From: Bacteroidota bacterium
Lineage (GTDB): Bacteria > Bacteroidota > Bacteroidia > Sphingobacteriales > Sphingobacteriaceae
DNA length: 33,969 nucleotides
Assembly (NCBI GenBank): GCA_013288235.1
Contig: JABDCF010000037.1
Coordinates: 1-33,969, forward strand
Reading direction: 5' to 3'
Part shown: piece by piece, positions 7,277-14,636 of the stretch
How positions within the stretch are numbered: the stretch's first letter is position 1
Layout of the letters: every line of letters begins with the position of its first letter
The notes under the pieces: generated by a model
What the model was told of the DNA's origin: nothing
Seen by the model: only the letters and a program-made list of their open reading frames with translations
Database searches by the model: none
Program-made: the position numbers and the translations under genes

Positions 7277-7693
7277 TCAGTTGCCGTTATTGGTTGCGGG
7301 TTTCTTATCGCGGATGTCTTTTTCAATCAGCCAGTGGTGGCCGAAAGGATCGGTAAAACCGCCTTGCCGGTAGCCATAGTCATAGTCTTGCACCGGCGCG
7401 GTTATAGTGGCGCCTGCAGCTTCGGCGGCGGCCACAACGGCGTGCACATCGTCCAGCCACAAGCCTATGGAAACTGTTGAGCCCCCGGTTTTTAATGGAC
7501 TCAGGTTGTCATGCCCTTCCTCATGCAGGTGAAATACCGCACCGTTAATTTCCAGCTCCGAAACGTGAATGGTCCCATCGTCATTACTAAAACGGCGCAG
7601 TTCCTTCGCGTCGAAAGCTTTCATATAAAAGCTGATGTCGGTAACCCCGGAGCTGATGACCAGCTGCGGGGAGAATCGTGGTTTATTATTCAT
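7277..7693 (-). CDS. VOC-family (PhnB-like) protein, second of three
   Basis: A 138-aa VOC-fold protein that resembles the following gene: SPQLVISSGVTDISFYMKAF at the N-terminus, VSELEINGAVFHLHEE in the middle and DYDYGYRQGGFTDPFGHHWL near the end. The shared motif PFGHHW suggests that genes two and three arose by duplication. The frame is open to an ATG at 7744, which directly abuts the previous stop (TAAATG), so a 17-residue longer product is possible. I prefer the ATG at 7693 because the VOC domain begins immediately after it. The substrate is unknown. Confidence 0.83.
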   Translation of the reverse strand: MNNKPRFSPQLVISSGVTDISFYMKAFDAKELRRFSNDDGTIHVSELEINGAVFHLHEEGHDNLSPLKTGGSTVSIGLWLDDVHAVVAAAEAAGATITAPVQDYDYGYRQGGFTDPFGHHWLIEKDIRDKKPATNNGN

Positions 7694-7744
7694 TTTTGAT
7701 CTTTTTTGTATTATCTGAAAGCCTGGTTCCTTCCTCAACTGCAT

Positions 7745-8113
7745 TTACTTATTAAAAAACTCCCCAAAATGCCAGAGTATTCCTGATGGATCGTGCAGAA
7801 AACATTCCCTGCCCCAGTCAAGATTCCGGATGGGCGTTAGTTTTACGCCTTTGTATTTAGCAGGAAGGTTTAAAGCCGAAAGTTCGTTCCAATACCGGCC
7901 AACGTCGTCCACTTCTAAAAATACCATCGTATTATCAATCCAGTCTTTCACGTAAGCAGCCTGTAAATAAAACCCTAATCCATCCGTTTGGAAAAGGGAC
8001 ATGTTATGAGATAAAACGACTTCCCGGAAACCCAGGTCGCGATAAAAACTTCGTGAAAGTTCAAAGTTTTCTGCCCCGATAAAGGGCCGGATCGATTTTG
8101 CTTTATGGTTCAT
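7745..8113 (-). CDS. VOC-family (glyoxalase/bleomycin-resistance-like) protein, first of three
   Basis: A 122-aa VOC domain protein, more divergent than the next two: RPFIGAENFELSRSFYRDLGF at the start, NTMVFLEVDDVGRYWNEL in the middle and WGRECFLHDPSGILWHFGEF at the end. The C-terminal DPSGILW(H/F) pattern is typical of the glyoxalase/bleomycin-resistance superfamily. It leads a tightly packed three-gene VOC unit. It could bind or convert a small molecule; nothing shows which. Confidence 0.85.
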   Translation of the reverse strand: MNHKAKSIRPFIGAENFELSRSFYRDLGFREVVLSHNMSLFQTDGLGFYLQAAYVKDWIDNTMVFLEVDDVGRYWNELSALNLPAKYKGVKLTPIRNLDWGRECFLHDPSGILWHFGEFFNK

Positions 8114-8230
8114 TCGCTTTGTTATAAATGCCTGCCGCTATATGATATTGTTAATATAACATTTGGGGCAGTGTTCTTTAATTTTTTTTAATATGACTTC
8201 GATATAGTTTATAGCTCCGACATTGCATTT

Positions 8231-8334
8231 CGCCTCACCTAAATCCTCTCCAAAGGAGAGGATTTTAACTTCGCCCCTGGTAAAGATATCCTTTTTAAGC
8301 CCCTCTCCTTTTGGAGAGGGGTTGGGGTGAGGCG
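8231..8334. repeat. nested inverted repeat (CCTCTCC...GGAGAGG type)
   Basis: Two self-complementary units, TCCTCTCCAAAGGAGAGGA (8244-8262) and CCCCTCTCCTTTTGGAGAGG (8300-8319), are enclosed by the outer pair CGCCTCACC (8231-8239) and GGTGAGGCG (8326-8334). The gap from 8114 to 8383 holds no gene. From memory, this CCCTCTCCTTTTGGAGAGGG...GGGGTGAGG unit is common in Bacteroidota intergenic DNA. Confidence 0.85.
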
Positions 8335-8383
8335 ACTACGGTCCGTATATCGAACTCACGTAATTTAACAGTTCAGTTATCAG

Positions 8384-8584
8384 CTAATCCCCTTCTTCCA
8401 GTATAAATACCTCTTCGAGCGGTTTGCCGAAAACCCTGGCAATTTTTAATGCAAGTACGGTTGAAGGTACATATTTATTGCTTTCGATGGTATTGATTGT
8501 TTGGCGGGATACGTTTACCTGTTCGGCCAGTTCGCCCTGAGTAATGTTTTTTATGGCGCGCTCTACGCGGATATTATTTTTCAT
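8384..8584 (-). CDS. XRE/Cro-type HTH transcriptional regulator (66 aa)
   Basis: A minimal one-domain regulator. The whole 66-aa chain is a Cro/C1-type helix-turn-helix: KNITQGELAEQVNVSRQTIN as the first helices, then NTIESNKYVPSTVLALKIAR, then VFGKPLEEVF. It begins 2 nt after the stop of the upstream membrane-protein gene, so the two are cotranscribed. This pairing of a YozG-like regulator with a small multi-pass membrane protein is common in Firmicutes and Bacteroidota. A strong palindrome at the promoter of the pair is its likely operator, which would imply autoregulation. Confidence 0.92.
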   Translation of the reverse strand: MKNNIRVERAIKNITQGELAEQVNVSRQTINTIESNKYVPSTVLALKIARVFGKPLEEVFILEEGD

Positions 8585-8586
8585 GG

Positions 8587-9021
8587 CTATCCCTCCTTAC
8601 TTAATGAATGGTTAAGCCTGAACATCACCCACCTGAAACGGATGATAAAAAAGAAGAGCGGCACCCAAAGGTTTATTTCGAGGATGTGAGCGATATCATA
8701 TATAAAAATAAGGCTGGCGAGTAAAATAAGGTAGTTGACAAAAATTGCCCAACGCAGGGAATCCAGGCGCACTTGCCATATCTGTTCATCTTCCACCTTT
8801 TCGCGCGAGAAAGCAACAATAAACAATCCAACTGCCATAACCAGGGTTGTGCATATAAAAAACAAATGTTCCCCGGTAAAAAGAGCCTGGTTAGCCAGTG
8901 GGTTGTCTAAAGGATTTATCATTCCGTTAGCTCTGCCGATAATCGACATCGGTACATGTGCAATAACCAGCGCCCAGCCCAAATAGCGGCACCAGTAAGG
9001 GAACAAAAATTTTGATTTCAT
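8587..9021 (-). CDS. four-TM membrane protein paired with XRE regulator, unknown function
   Basis: A 144-aa protein from the ATG at 9021. An upstream in-frame start would place the promoter palindrome inside the coding region, so it is rejected. Four hydrophobic segments lie at about residues 10-30, 48-70, 88-108 and 112-130. The N-terminal region contains CRYLGWALVIAHVPMSIIGR. It ends 2 nt before the XRE regulator. No family name is recognised. By position it is an effector or sensor partner of the regulator. A short acidic and basic loop (FSREKVEDEQIWQVRLD) separates the two halves. Confidence 0.72.
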   Translation of the reverse strand: MKSKFLFPYWCRYLGWALVIAHVPMSIIGRANGMINPLDNPLANQALFTGEHLFFICTTLVMAVGLFIVAFSREKVEDEQIWQVRLDSLRWAIFVNYLILLASLIFIYDIAHILEINLWVPLFFFIIRFRWVMFRLNHSLSKEG

Positions 9022-9022
9022 A

Positions 9023-9073
9023 TTTGTAAAGTTTGATTTACCAAATGTAAAACAAACTTTACAAAATGCCAAA
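9023..9073 (-). promoter_or_regulatory. promoter and 43-nt palindromic operator of the membrane protein/XRE pair
   Basis: TTTG (9073-9070) and TACATTTG (9049-9042) on the minus strand, spaced by 20 nt, fit the Bacteroidota promoter. A palindrome spans 9023-9065: the arms TTTGTAAAGTTTG and CAAACTTTACAAA are perfect, and with one mismatch they extend to 19 bp around a CAAAT centre. It contains four GTAAA/TTTAC half-sites, covers the -7 element and start site, and ends 1 nt before the ATG. A bound regulator would block transcription. Confidence 0.65.
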
Positions 9074-9109
9074 TAAAATTTGGATTAGGTTTCAGCGTTC
9101 ACCACTGAT

Positions 9110-9214
9110 CATTGCGAGGCACGAAGCAATCGCAAACTGCACAGGGCGAATAGAAAAGTATTAGACCTGCATCTTCACCCTGCCTGTGTAGAGATTGCTT
9201 CGTTCGCAACGACG
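9110..9214. repeat. inverted repeat (CATTGCGAGG...GAAGCAATC type)
   Basis: CATTGCGAGGCACGAAGCAA (from 9110) is matched by the inverted AGATTGCTTCGTTCGCAACG near 9191-9211, with inner complementary stretches CTGCACAGGG and CCTGCCTGTG. It resembles, from memory, the common Bacteroidota intergenic element CGTCATTGCGAGGAACGAAG. It has no coding content and lies between the XRE pair and rimM. Confidence 0.8.
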
Positions 9215-9255
9215 CGTTGGTATATATTGCAAATTGGAATATTGCGGCCAAAGCA

Positions 9256-9780
9256 TTACTCCAAATAAACATCCAGCAACCCCTCCGGCAAATCAACAAG
9301 CACTATCCCTTTAACCACATCAATGCTTTTAATGATCTCTTCATTCAGCGGGAAAAGCACTTCGCAACTTTTGTAGTTAACGGTTGCTAAAATTTGCTGG
9401 GGGTATTCGTTTACTTCGGTGATTTCGCCGAGCTCGCCTTCATCCTGGTCAACAGCGGTAAAGCCAACAAGGTCAAACAGGGTAAATTCGCTCTTTTTCT
9501 TTTTGGGTTTTAATTTATTGGGAAGATAAATATGTTTTTTTGCCAGTAGCGAGGCTTTTTCAATGGTATCCACATCTTCCAAAATCAAATAGGCGGCGCT
9601 TTTTTGCAGGTACTTTATTGAGCTTACAAAGTAGGGCACCAACTTACCGCTGATCTCGATAAAAATGGTATTAAACTTCATATTTTCCAGGCCTTCAAAG
9701 TCTGTATAAAGGTGTAACTCGCCTTTTAAGCCTTTTGGCTTTAATATAGTGCCTATGCGGAAATGATCTTCGGTTACCAT
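9256..9780 (-). CDS. rimM: ribosome maturation factor RimM
   Basis: Binds S19 and the 16S rRNA head and assists 30S assembly. The protein has 174 aa. The N-terminal RimM beta-barrel begins at about residue 6 with FRIGTILKPKGLKGELHLYT, where the KGLKGE motif is diagnostic. The C-terminal PRC-barrel-like domain contains FTLFDLVGFTAVDQDEGELG, then ILATVNYKSCEVLFPLNEE, then IVLVDLPEGLLDVYL. It follows rpsP by 161 nt, in the classical order, but with a hairpin and a palindromic repeat between them. Confidence 0.96.
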   Translation of the reverse strand: MVTEDHFRIGTILKPKGLKGELHLYTDFEGLENMKFNTIFIEISGKLVPYFVSSIKYLQKSAAYLILEDVDTIEKASLLAKKHIYLPNKLKPKKKKSEFTLFDLVGFTAVDQDEGELGEITEVNEYPQQILATVNYKSCEVLFPLNEEIIKSIDVVKGIVLVDLPEGLLDVYLE

Positions 9781-9803
9781 ACTATATTTTAATTTTTTTT
9801 TGC

Positions 9804-9832
9804 ATAGCGATGGGTTTCAAACCCATTGCTAT
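9804..9832. repeat. 29-nt palindrome, copy of the ATAGCGATGGGTTT family
   Basis: ATAGCGATGGGTTT is followed, after one nt, by the near-perfect complement AAACCCATTGCTAT. The same unit occurs at 21832-21976. It lies between rpsP and rimM and encodes nothing. Confidence 0.85.
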
Positions 9833-9849
9833 AACCCGGTGAAAATAAC

Positions 9850-9882
9850 AATGGCGAAAATCCTGTTAGGATCTTCGCCATT
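9850..9882 (-). terminator. hairpin downstream of rpsP (candidate terminator)
   Basis: AATGGCGAA and TTCGCCATT, with inner GATC/GGAT pairing, form a stem of about 13 bp with a 5-nt loop, 60 nt after the rpsP stop. The following minus-strand sequence GTTATTTTC is only moderately T-rich, so termination may be partial. Confidence 0.5.
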
Positions 9883-9941
9883 AATATTTGTTTTGAGAGT
9901 AGAAAAACTCTTGGTTCCTGACTCTTAAATTTTGATTCTAA

Positions 9942-10469
9942 TTATTCAGCGCTTTCAGCTTCTGTTTCAGTAGCTGCATCTTCGGCAGGAGCTTCAACTT
10001 CCTCAACCGGAGGTGTGTTTTTAGCAACAATAGAAGCAGCTTTAGCTTCTTTTTTCTTAGCTTCAGCAGCTAAGGCAGCTTTGCGTGCTTCGTCTTTTGC
10101 CGAAACAAGGCCTGTTTTTTTACCGGTGATCTTGCCGTCTTTGTGGTCAAGCCATTCCTGGAATTTTGTTTCAACCTGTTCTTCGGTCAAAGCGCCTTTT
10201 TTAAGGCCGCCCTGTAAGTGTTTTTTATATAAAACGCCTTTGTACGATAATATCGCACGGCAGGTATCTGTTGGCTGTGCGCCATCATTTACCCAATCAA
10301 GGGTTTTGTCGAAATTAATGTCGATAGTTGCAGGGTTGGTGTTAGGGTTGTATGAACCTAAACGCTCAATAAAACGTCCGTCCCTTGGTGCGCGTGCATC
10401 CGCTACCACGATGTAGTAAAAAGGTTTTCCTTTTTTACCGTGTCTTTGCAGTCTGATTTTAGTTGCCAT
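9942..10469 (-). CDS. rpsP: 30S ribosomal protein S16, C-terminally extended
   Basis: A small-subunit ribosomal protein needed for 30S assembly. Residues 1-80 are canonical S16: [42 protein letters not shown] and [19 protein letters not shown]. The protein is 175 aa against about 80-90 in E. coli. The extra portion is Lys/Ala-rich ([18 protein letters not shown]) and ends in an acidic tail ([20 protein letters not shown]). Such extended S16 forms are usual in Bacteroidota. A hairpin lies at its predicted mRNA 5' end. Confidence 0.97.
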   Translation of the reverse strand: MATKIRLQRHGKKGKPFYYIVVADARAPRDGRFIERLGSYNPNTNPATIDINFDKTLDWVNDGAQPTDTCRAILSYKGVLYKKHLQGGLKKGALTEEQVETKFQEWLDHKDGKITGKKTGLVSAKDEARKAALAAEAKKKEAKAASIVAKNTPPVEEVEAPAEDAATETEAESAE

Positions 10470-10495
10470 TTCTTTATTTTATGTATTCAACATGT

Positions 10496-10528
10496 CCCCG
10501 GAGTCCTTTCTGCGGGGATGCAAAGGTA
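10496..10528 (-). promoter_or_regulatory. rpsP -7 element and 5' leader hairpin (candidate S16 leader)
   Basis: TACCTTTG (10528-10521, minus strand) matches TAnnTTTG. Four nt later CCCCG and CGGGG (10517-10496) pair across a 12-nt purine-rich loop, so the structure starts near the transcription start. The rpsP ATG is about 27 nt further on. The arrangement parallels the rplS leader. To my memory, S16 leader candidates are known in Flavobacteria. Confidence 0.45.
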
Positions 10529-10644
10529 GTAAATTATTTTGATTTGAAAATGATTTTTTGCAAAGGATAAGAAGTTAACAGTCAGTGGTTAGGCAAAACA
10601 GAAAAATTAGTTCTAATCTCCAAAAAAAGTGTTTAATTTGAATT

Positions 10645-12381
10645 ATGCATGAGGCTTTTCCTTCCGAATTAAATGAATGCACCTTAGCCTTTGACCTGGA
10701 CGAGCACCGGTTCATGTTTATCAGCAACGATGTGATAAAGGTATTGGGCTATCCGGCGGCAGATTTTTATCGAAATACAAACCTTTTATTTGAAAATATT
10801 GACCGGCATTACCAGGACAGCGTAAAAACCCAAACCGGTAAACTGGCCACAGGCGCTACTATTGAACTATATTATAAATTTATTACACCTGGCGGCGCAG
10901 TTAAGGGGGTTTACGAAAGAAAAAGCCTTATTGCCGATGAAAATTCGGGGCATAAAATTTTACTAAGTGTCATCCGGGACCACCTGCCCGAGAAACTCCG
11001 CTTGCAGGACGAAGCAAAATTGCGCGAGAAATTCCTCAACTCGGTTATCGACTCACAAACTAATTTTTTGATCCGGTTTGATATCAACGGCAACTTTACA
11101 TTTGCCAACAAGCAGTTTTTAAAAATACTCGGCTATAAAAAGGCGGAAATACTTGGGAGGCATTACGCCGTCGTAACTTTAGCTGAAGAAAAGGCACGGC
11201 TGGAAAAGACATTTGCAAATTGTGTTGCCCACCCCGGGAAGATCATTCACCTTGCACACAAAAAGCTTGCAAAAAACGGGGATATTTATGATACTGAATG
11301 GGAGTTTATTTCTGTCGCCAATGATGAAGGCGAGGTTAAAGAAATACAGGGCATAGGCCATGATGTAACGCAGAAGCACCTTATTGAAAATGAAATAAAG
11401 CATACCGCCGAAAAGCTCGACGCTTTTATCGAGAGCATTAACGATTATTTTTTTATTGTTGATAACGAATGGAAATTTGTACGTGTAAACGCTGCATTTG
11501 AAAAAGTAACGCGCAAAACCCGAAATGAGCTTATTGGTTCTGTAATATGGGATGCCTTCCCGATTATGTTGGGTACCGAGTTCGAGGTAACGTGCCGTGA
11601 TGCCGCAGTCAAAAAAATAAATGTTCAGTTTATTGAATGTATCGAAGCTACAGATATGTGGCTGGATACGTCGGTGTACCCGTCGGAACTGGGGCTTACG
11701 GTATTTATGAAAGATATTACGCCTGAAAAACGCGCCCGTGAGGAGGCTATTCGCACACAAAACAGCCTTGAGGCCCTTATAAATAATACCGACGACCTGA
11801 TATGGTCCATTGATAAGGAAACCCGGTATGTGTATATGAACAAGGCTTACCGCAACCTGATTGCCCGCATAACCGGGGTTGAGCCCAGGGAGGGCGAGTA
11901 TTCATACCTGCACAAAGGGTATACGGAAAGGGAAATTGAAAAGTGGGACGAATATTATCATCGTGCACTGGCGGGCGAACGATACACTATTGTAAGCGAA
12001 AGTACCGATCTGGTAACAAATGAGGTGCTGAGTTTCGAAATAAGCTTTAACCCTATTTATAAAGTAAAAGGCGACATTACCGGCGTTGGGTGCTTTTCGC
12101 ATAATATAACCGAGCTGTTGGCAACGGAGAAAGCCATAGTTGATCAAAATGAACGATTGCGGCATATTGCATCTTTATCTTCACACGAGTTGCGGCGTCC
12201 CGTAGCAAGCATGCTTGGGCTGATCAATATTATGGATAGGGGCAATTTCTTCAACCCCGACAACAAAGAGGTAATTGAGCATATGTTAACCGTGGGCAAC
12301 GAAATTGATGAAGTAATACGCTTAATAATTGATAAAACGTTTGTCGGCGGCCCCACGAAACTTGACTACCAGGCGCCGTGA
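10645..12381 (+). CDS. multi-PAS sensor protein ending in a HisKA (DHp) domain, no ATPase domain
   Basis: A 578-aa soluble protein with about four PAS domains (residues about 8-125, 127-245, 250-370 and 373-495). PAS features include FMFISNDVIKVLGYPAADF, FTFANKQFLKILGYKKAEI, FVRVNAAFEKVTRKTRNEL and YVYMNKAYRNLIARITGVE. A short coiled linker leads to a HisKA helix with the H-box SSHELRRPVASMLGLI (His514), then the second DHp helix to the stop. The HATPase domain with its N, G1, F and G2 boxes is absent, and a stop codon, not a frameshift, ends the gene. It therefore cannot autophosphorylate by itself; it may be phosphorylated by, or dimerise with, another kinase. No signal peptide or TM segment is seen. 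Confidence 0.88.
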   Translation: MHEAFPSELNECTLAFDLDEHRFMFISNDVIKVLGYPAADFYRNTNLLFENIDRHYQDSVKTQTGKLATGATIELYYKFITPGGAVKGVYERKSLIADENSGHKILLSVIRDHLPEKLRLQDEAKLREKFLNSVIDSQTNFLIRFDINGNFTFANKQFLKILGYKKAEILGRHYAVVTLAEEKARLEKTFANCVAHPGKIIHLAHKKLAKNGDIYDTEWEFISVANDEGEVKEIQGIGHDVTQKHLIENEIKHTAEKLDAFIESINDYFFIVDNEWKFVRVNAAFEKVTRKTRNELIGSVIWDAFPIMLGTEFEVTCRDAAVKKINVQFIECIEATDMWLDTSVYPSELGLTVFMKDITPEKRAREEAIRTQNSLEALINNTDDLIWSIDKETRYVYMNKAYRNLIARITGVEPREGEYSYLHKGYTEREIEKWDEYYHRALAGERYTIVSESTDLVTNEVLSFEISFNPIYKVKGDITGVGCFSHNITELLATEKAIVDQNERLRHIASLSSHELRRPVASMLGLINIMDRGNFFNPDNKEVIEHMLTVGNEIDEVIRLIIDKTFVGGPTKLDYQAP

Positions 12382-12430
12382 GGGTCATAATATATCTTTA
12401 AATTTTTGCCGGATTTAGATGGTTTGAAAG

Positions 12431-13942
12431 ATGCTTAAAAAAAATGCTTTTCTATTATCAGTGTCGTTGCTGATGCACTCACTTGTCTTTGCACAAGTTG
12501 AACCTGCAACCCCCAATGCCTCGCCCGAAGCCAAAGCGCTCTTGGAGTTTATTTATAGCCTGTCGGGCAAATACACCCTCACGGGGCAGCATAATTTTCC
12601 GGCGGCAAAAGATAATAACTCAAAGTTTGCGGCAACCTATATTGGCAAAACACCGGTGATCTGGAGTACTGATTTCGGCTTTGCTAAAGAGGGGGACAAA
12701 GACTCATACCTTAAACGTTGGGCTATGGTTGAAGAAGCGAAGCGGCAAAATAAAAAGGGGGCGATAGTAACATTGTGCTGGCATGCCGTACCGCCTACCG
12801 CCAACGAACCTATTACTTTTCAGCCTCTCGCAGGCGCCGACCCAAACGCGCTGGCAAGCGTGCAGGGCCGCTTAACCGACCAGCAATTTCAGGATATATT
12901 AACACCGGGCACTGCGCTTAACAAAAAATGGATGGCACAGGTGGATACCATTGCCTTTTATTTAAAACAGTTGCAAAAAGCACATATCGCAATCCTCTGG
13001 CGGCCTTACCACGAAATGAACGGCAACTGGTTTTGGTGGGGCAACCGCACCGGCCAGTATAGTACCCAAGCTTTGTACCGTCAAATTTTCAACCGGCTGG
13101 TTAATTATCACAAAGTTAACAACCTTATTTGGGTTTGGAGTGTAGACAGGCCAACCAGGGCGGGCATGGAGTTTTCAAATTTTTATCCCGGCAATAATTA
13201 CCTGGATATTTTGGCACTGGATGTTTACGGATCGGATTTTAAACAGGAATATTACGACCAGCTGCTCGCCTTATCACAAGGGAAACCAATTACGCTCGGC
13301 GAAGTAGGAACACCGCCAACCCCTGAAATACTCGAAAAACAGCCTAAATGGAGTTACTGGATCATTTGGGCGGGCATGACGCACAATACGCCTAAAAAAC
13401 AATTTGAAGCGCTGGTGAATGACCCGCGTGTGCTTGGTTTAAATGATGCAGCCTATATTAATGCGATCAATCCTTTCCGTGAGAAAACCGGCCAGCCAAA
13501 ACTATCAATGACTAACCCCGTTGATTTTTCCGGCGAATGGGTATTAAATGAAGATAAAAGCAATTTAGGGGCCCAGGGCTCAGGCAATTTGCCACACAAA
13601 TTGAAGATAAAACAAGATGAAAACGAGGTTGACATACAACGGTACTTTATTGAAGAATGGCGCGATGACCGCGTAATTGATGATAAAATGATGCTGAGCG
13701 GCGGAGAAACCAAATCGGAATCTTATGGGACTCCGCGGGGAACTATTGCCGGGCTGTCGACAAACCTGGATACACTGAATACAACAACAACTATAATCTT
13801 CAACCGCGGGGGGCAAACCGCACAGATGAAGACAACCGAAATCTGGTGGCTTCAAAATCACGGGGAAGAACTGTCAATATCCCAATCCTCTGTTTCCCCT
13901 CAAGGAAACAGAAAAATTGTAATGATTTATGATAGACAGTAG
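12431..13942 (+). CDS. secreted glycoside hydrolase family 26 protein (beta-mannanase-like) with C-terminal beta domain
   Basis: 503 aa with a signal peptide (MLKKNAFLLSVSLLMHSLVFAQ). The GH26 TIM barrel covers about residues 30-345: SGKYTLTGQHNF, WSTDFGFAKEGDKD, LCWHAVPP, then WRPYHEMNGNWFWWG with acid/base Glu195, and ITLGEVGTPP with nucleophile Glu291. Family members are mostly endo-beta-1,4-mannanases; some are xylanases or glucanases, so mannan is likely but not certain. Residues about 355-503 form an extra domain starting DFSGEWVLNEDKSNLG, a lipocalin-like unit found elsewhere in Bacteroidota proteins; its joining to GH26 is unusual. The gene starts 49 nt after the PAS protein stop. Confidence 0.87.
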   Translation: MLKKNAFLLSVSLLMHSLVFAQVEPATPNASPEAKALLEFIYSLSGKYTLTGQHNFPAAKDNNSKFAATYIGKTPVIWSTDFGFAKEGDKDSYLKRWAMVEEAKRQNKKGAIVTLCWHAVPPTANEPITFQPLAGADPNALASVQGRLTDQQFQDILTPGTALNKKWMAQVDTIAFYLKQLQKAHIAILWRPYHEMNGNWFWWGNRTGQYSTQALYRQIFNRLVNYHKVNNLIWVWSVDRPTRAGMEFSNFYPGNNYLDILALDVYGSDFKQEYYDQLLALSQGKPITLGEVGTPPTPEILEKQPKWSYWIIWAGMTHNTPKKQFEALVNDPRVLGLNDAAYINAINPFREKTGQPKLSMTNPVDFSGEWVLNEDKSNLGAQGSGNLPHKLKIKQDENEVDIQRYFIEEWRDDRVIDDKMMLSGGETKSESYGTPRGTIAGLSTNLDTLNTTTTIIFNRGGQTAQMKTTEIWWLQNHGEELSISQSSVSPQGNRKIVMIYDRQ

Positions 13943-13996
13943 AGGGAGGCGAAAAACTACCACCAATAACTAAATGACATAATGACCAATGACTTT

Positions 13997-14614
13997 CTAT
14001 ACCTCCGCCTTAAAAGTTTTACCAAGCTCATCGCCTAAGCCATAATAATGACGGAAATTATATATCAGCGGATCCCACTTTTTAGGGTCAATGTGTTTGC
14101 CTTCAATAATTAACGCTTCATCGGCGTGAATTTTTATTACCCTTACCTCAACTGCTGCTATGCCCGAGGCCTCTACGGGGTCGTCATTAATTTTCAAAAC
14201 ATTTTTAAATACGGCCTCAAATTGCAATTGGCATTCCGCAATACGCGGCGGTTTTACTATCTCCGATTTAATGGCAGTAAATCCGCCCGATGTAAATTTG
14301 TCGGCATCATATTCATATCGTCCTTTTTTGTATTCGGGGATTGGGTTGGCGCCGGTGAGGTTTGCTATCTTTTCAACATGCCGAAACAACGACGAATCAG
14401 GGAAATTGATCACACATTCCTTTTGGTCCATCAAATTCTGGTAGGTTTTCGATTCTGTCTCCAAACCCAGCATCAATGTCCTCCCCAGGGCCCATACCGA
14501 TGACATTGGACCGATATTGGCATTTCCGTCCGCATCAAGCGTGGTAATTAAAGCCACCGGCGTGCCAAAATAAAGTATCTTCGGTTCAATCGTTTTAAAT
14601 TTCATGTTGCTCAT
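13997..14614 (-). CDS. flavin reductase-family protein (FMN-binding split barrel)
   Basis: A 205-aa protein of the flavin reductase-like family (DIM6/NTAB type). The N-terminal split-barrel pattern is YFGTPVALITTLDADGNAN, then IGPMSSVWALGRTLMLGLET, then TYQNLMDQKECVINFPDSSL. The family binds FMN and either reduces flavin with NAD(P)H or uses bound FMN for small-molecule reactions. The C-terminal part contains IHADEALIIEGKHIDPKKWDPL. It lies 22 nt after an ArsR-type regulator and is almost certainly its target gene, so it may answer to a chemical or redox signal. The exact substrate is unknown. Confidence 0.85.
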   Translation of the reverse strand: MSNMKFKTIEPKILYFGTPVALITTLDADGNANIGPMSSVWALGRTLMLGLETESKTYQNLMDQKECVINFPDSSLFRHVEKIANLTGANPIPEYKKGRYEYDADKFTSGGFTAIKSEIVKPPRIAECQLQFEAVFKNVLKINDDPVEASGIAAVEVRVIKIHADEALIIEGKHIDPKKWDPLIYNFRHYYGLGDELGKTFKAEV

Positions 14615-14636
14615 TATTATTGTTTAATAGGTGTGA

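Noticed and set aside
11179..11760. 193-codon open frame antisense to the multi-PAS gene
   Set aside because: Phe/Cys-rich translation opposite a clear PAS protein; an artefact of codon use.
10645..12381. truncation of a full histidine kinase by mutation
   Set aside because: The stop lies after a complete DHp helix and nothing resembling a HATPase domain follows before the GH26 gene; a second protein shows the same ending.
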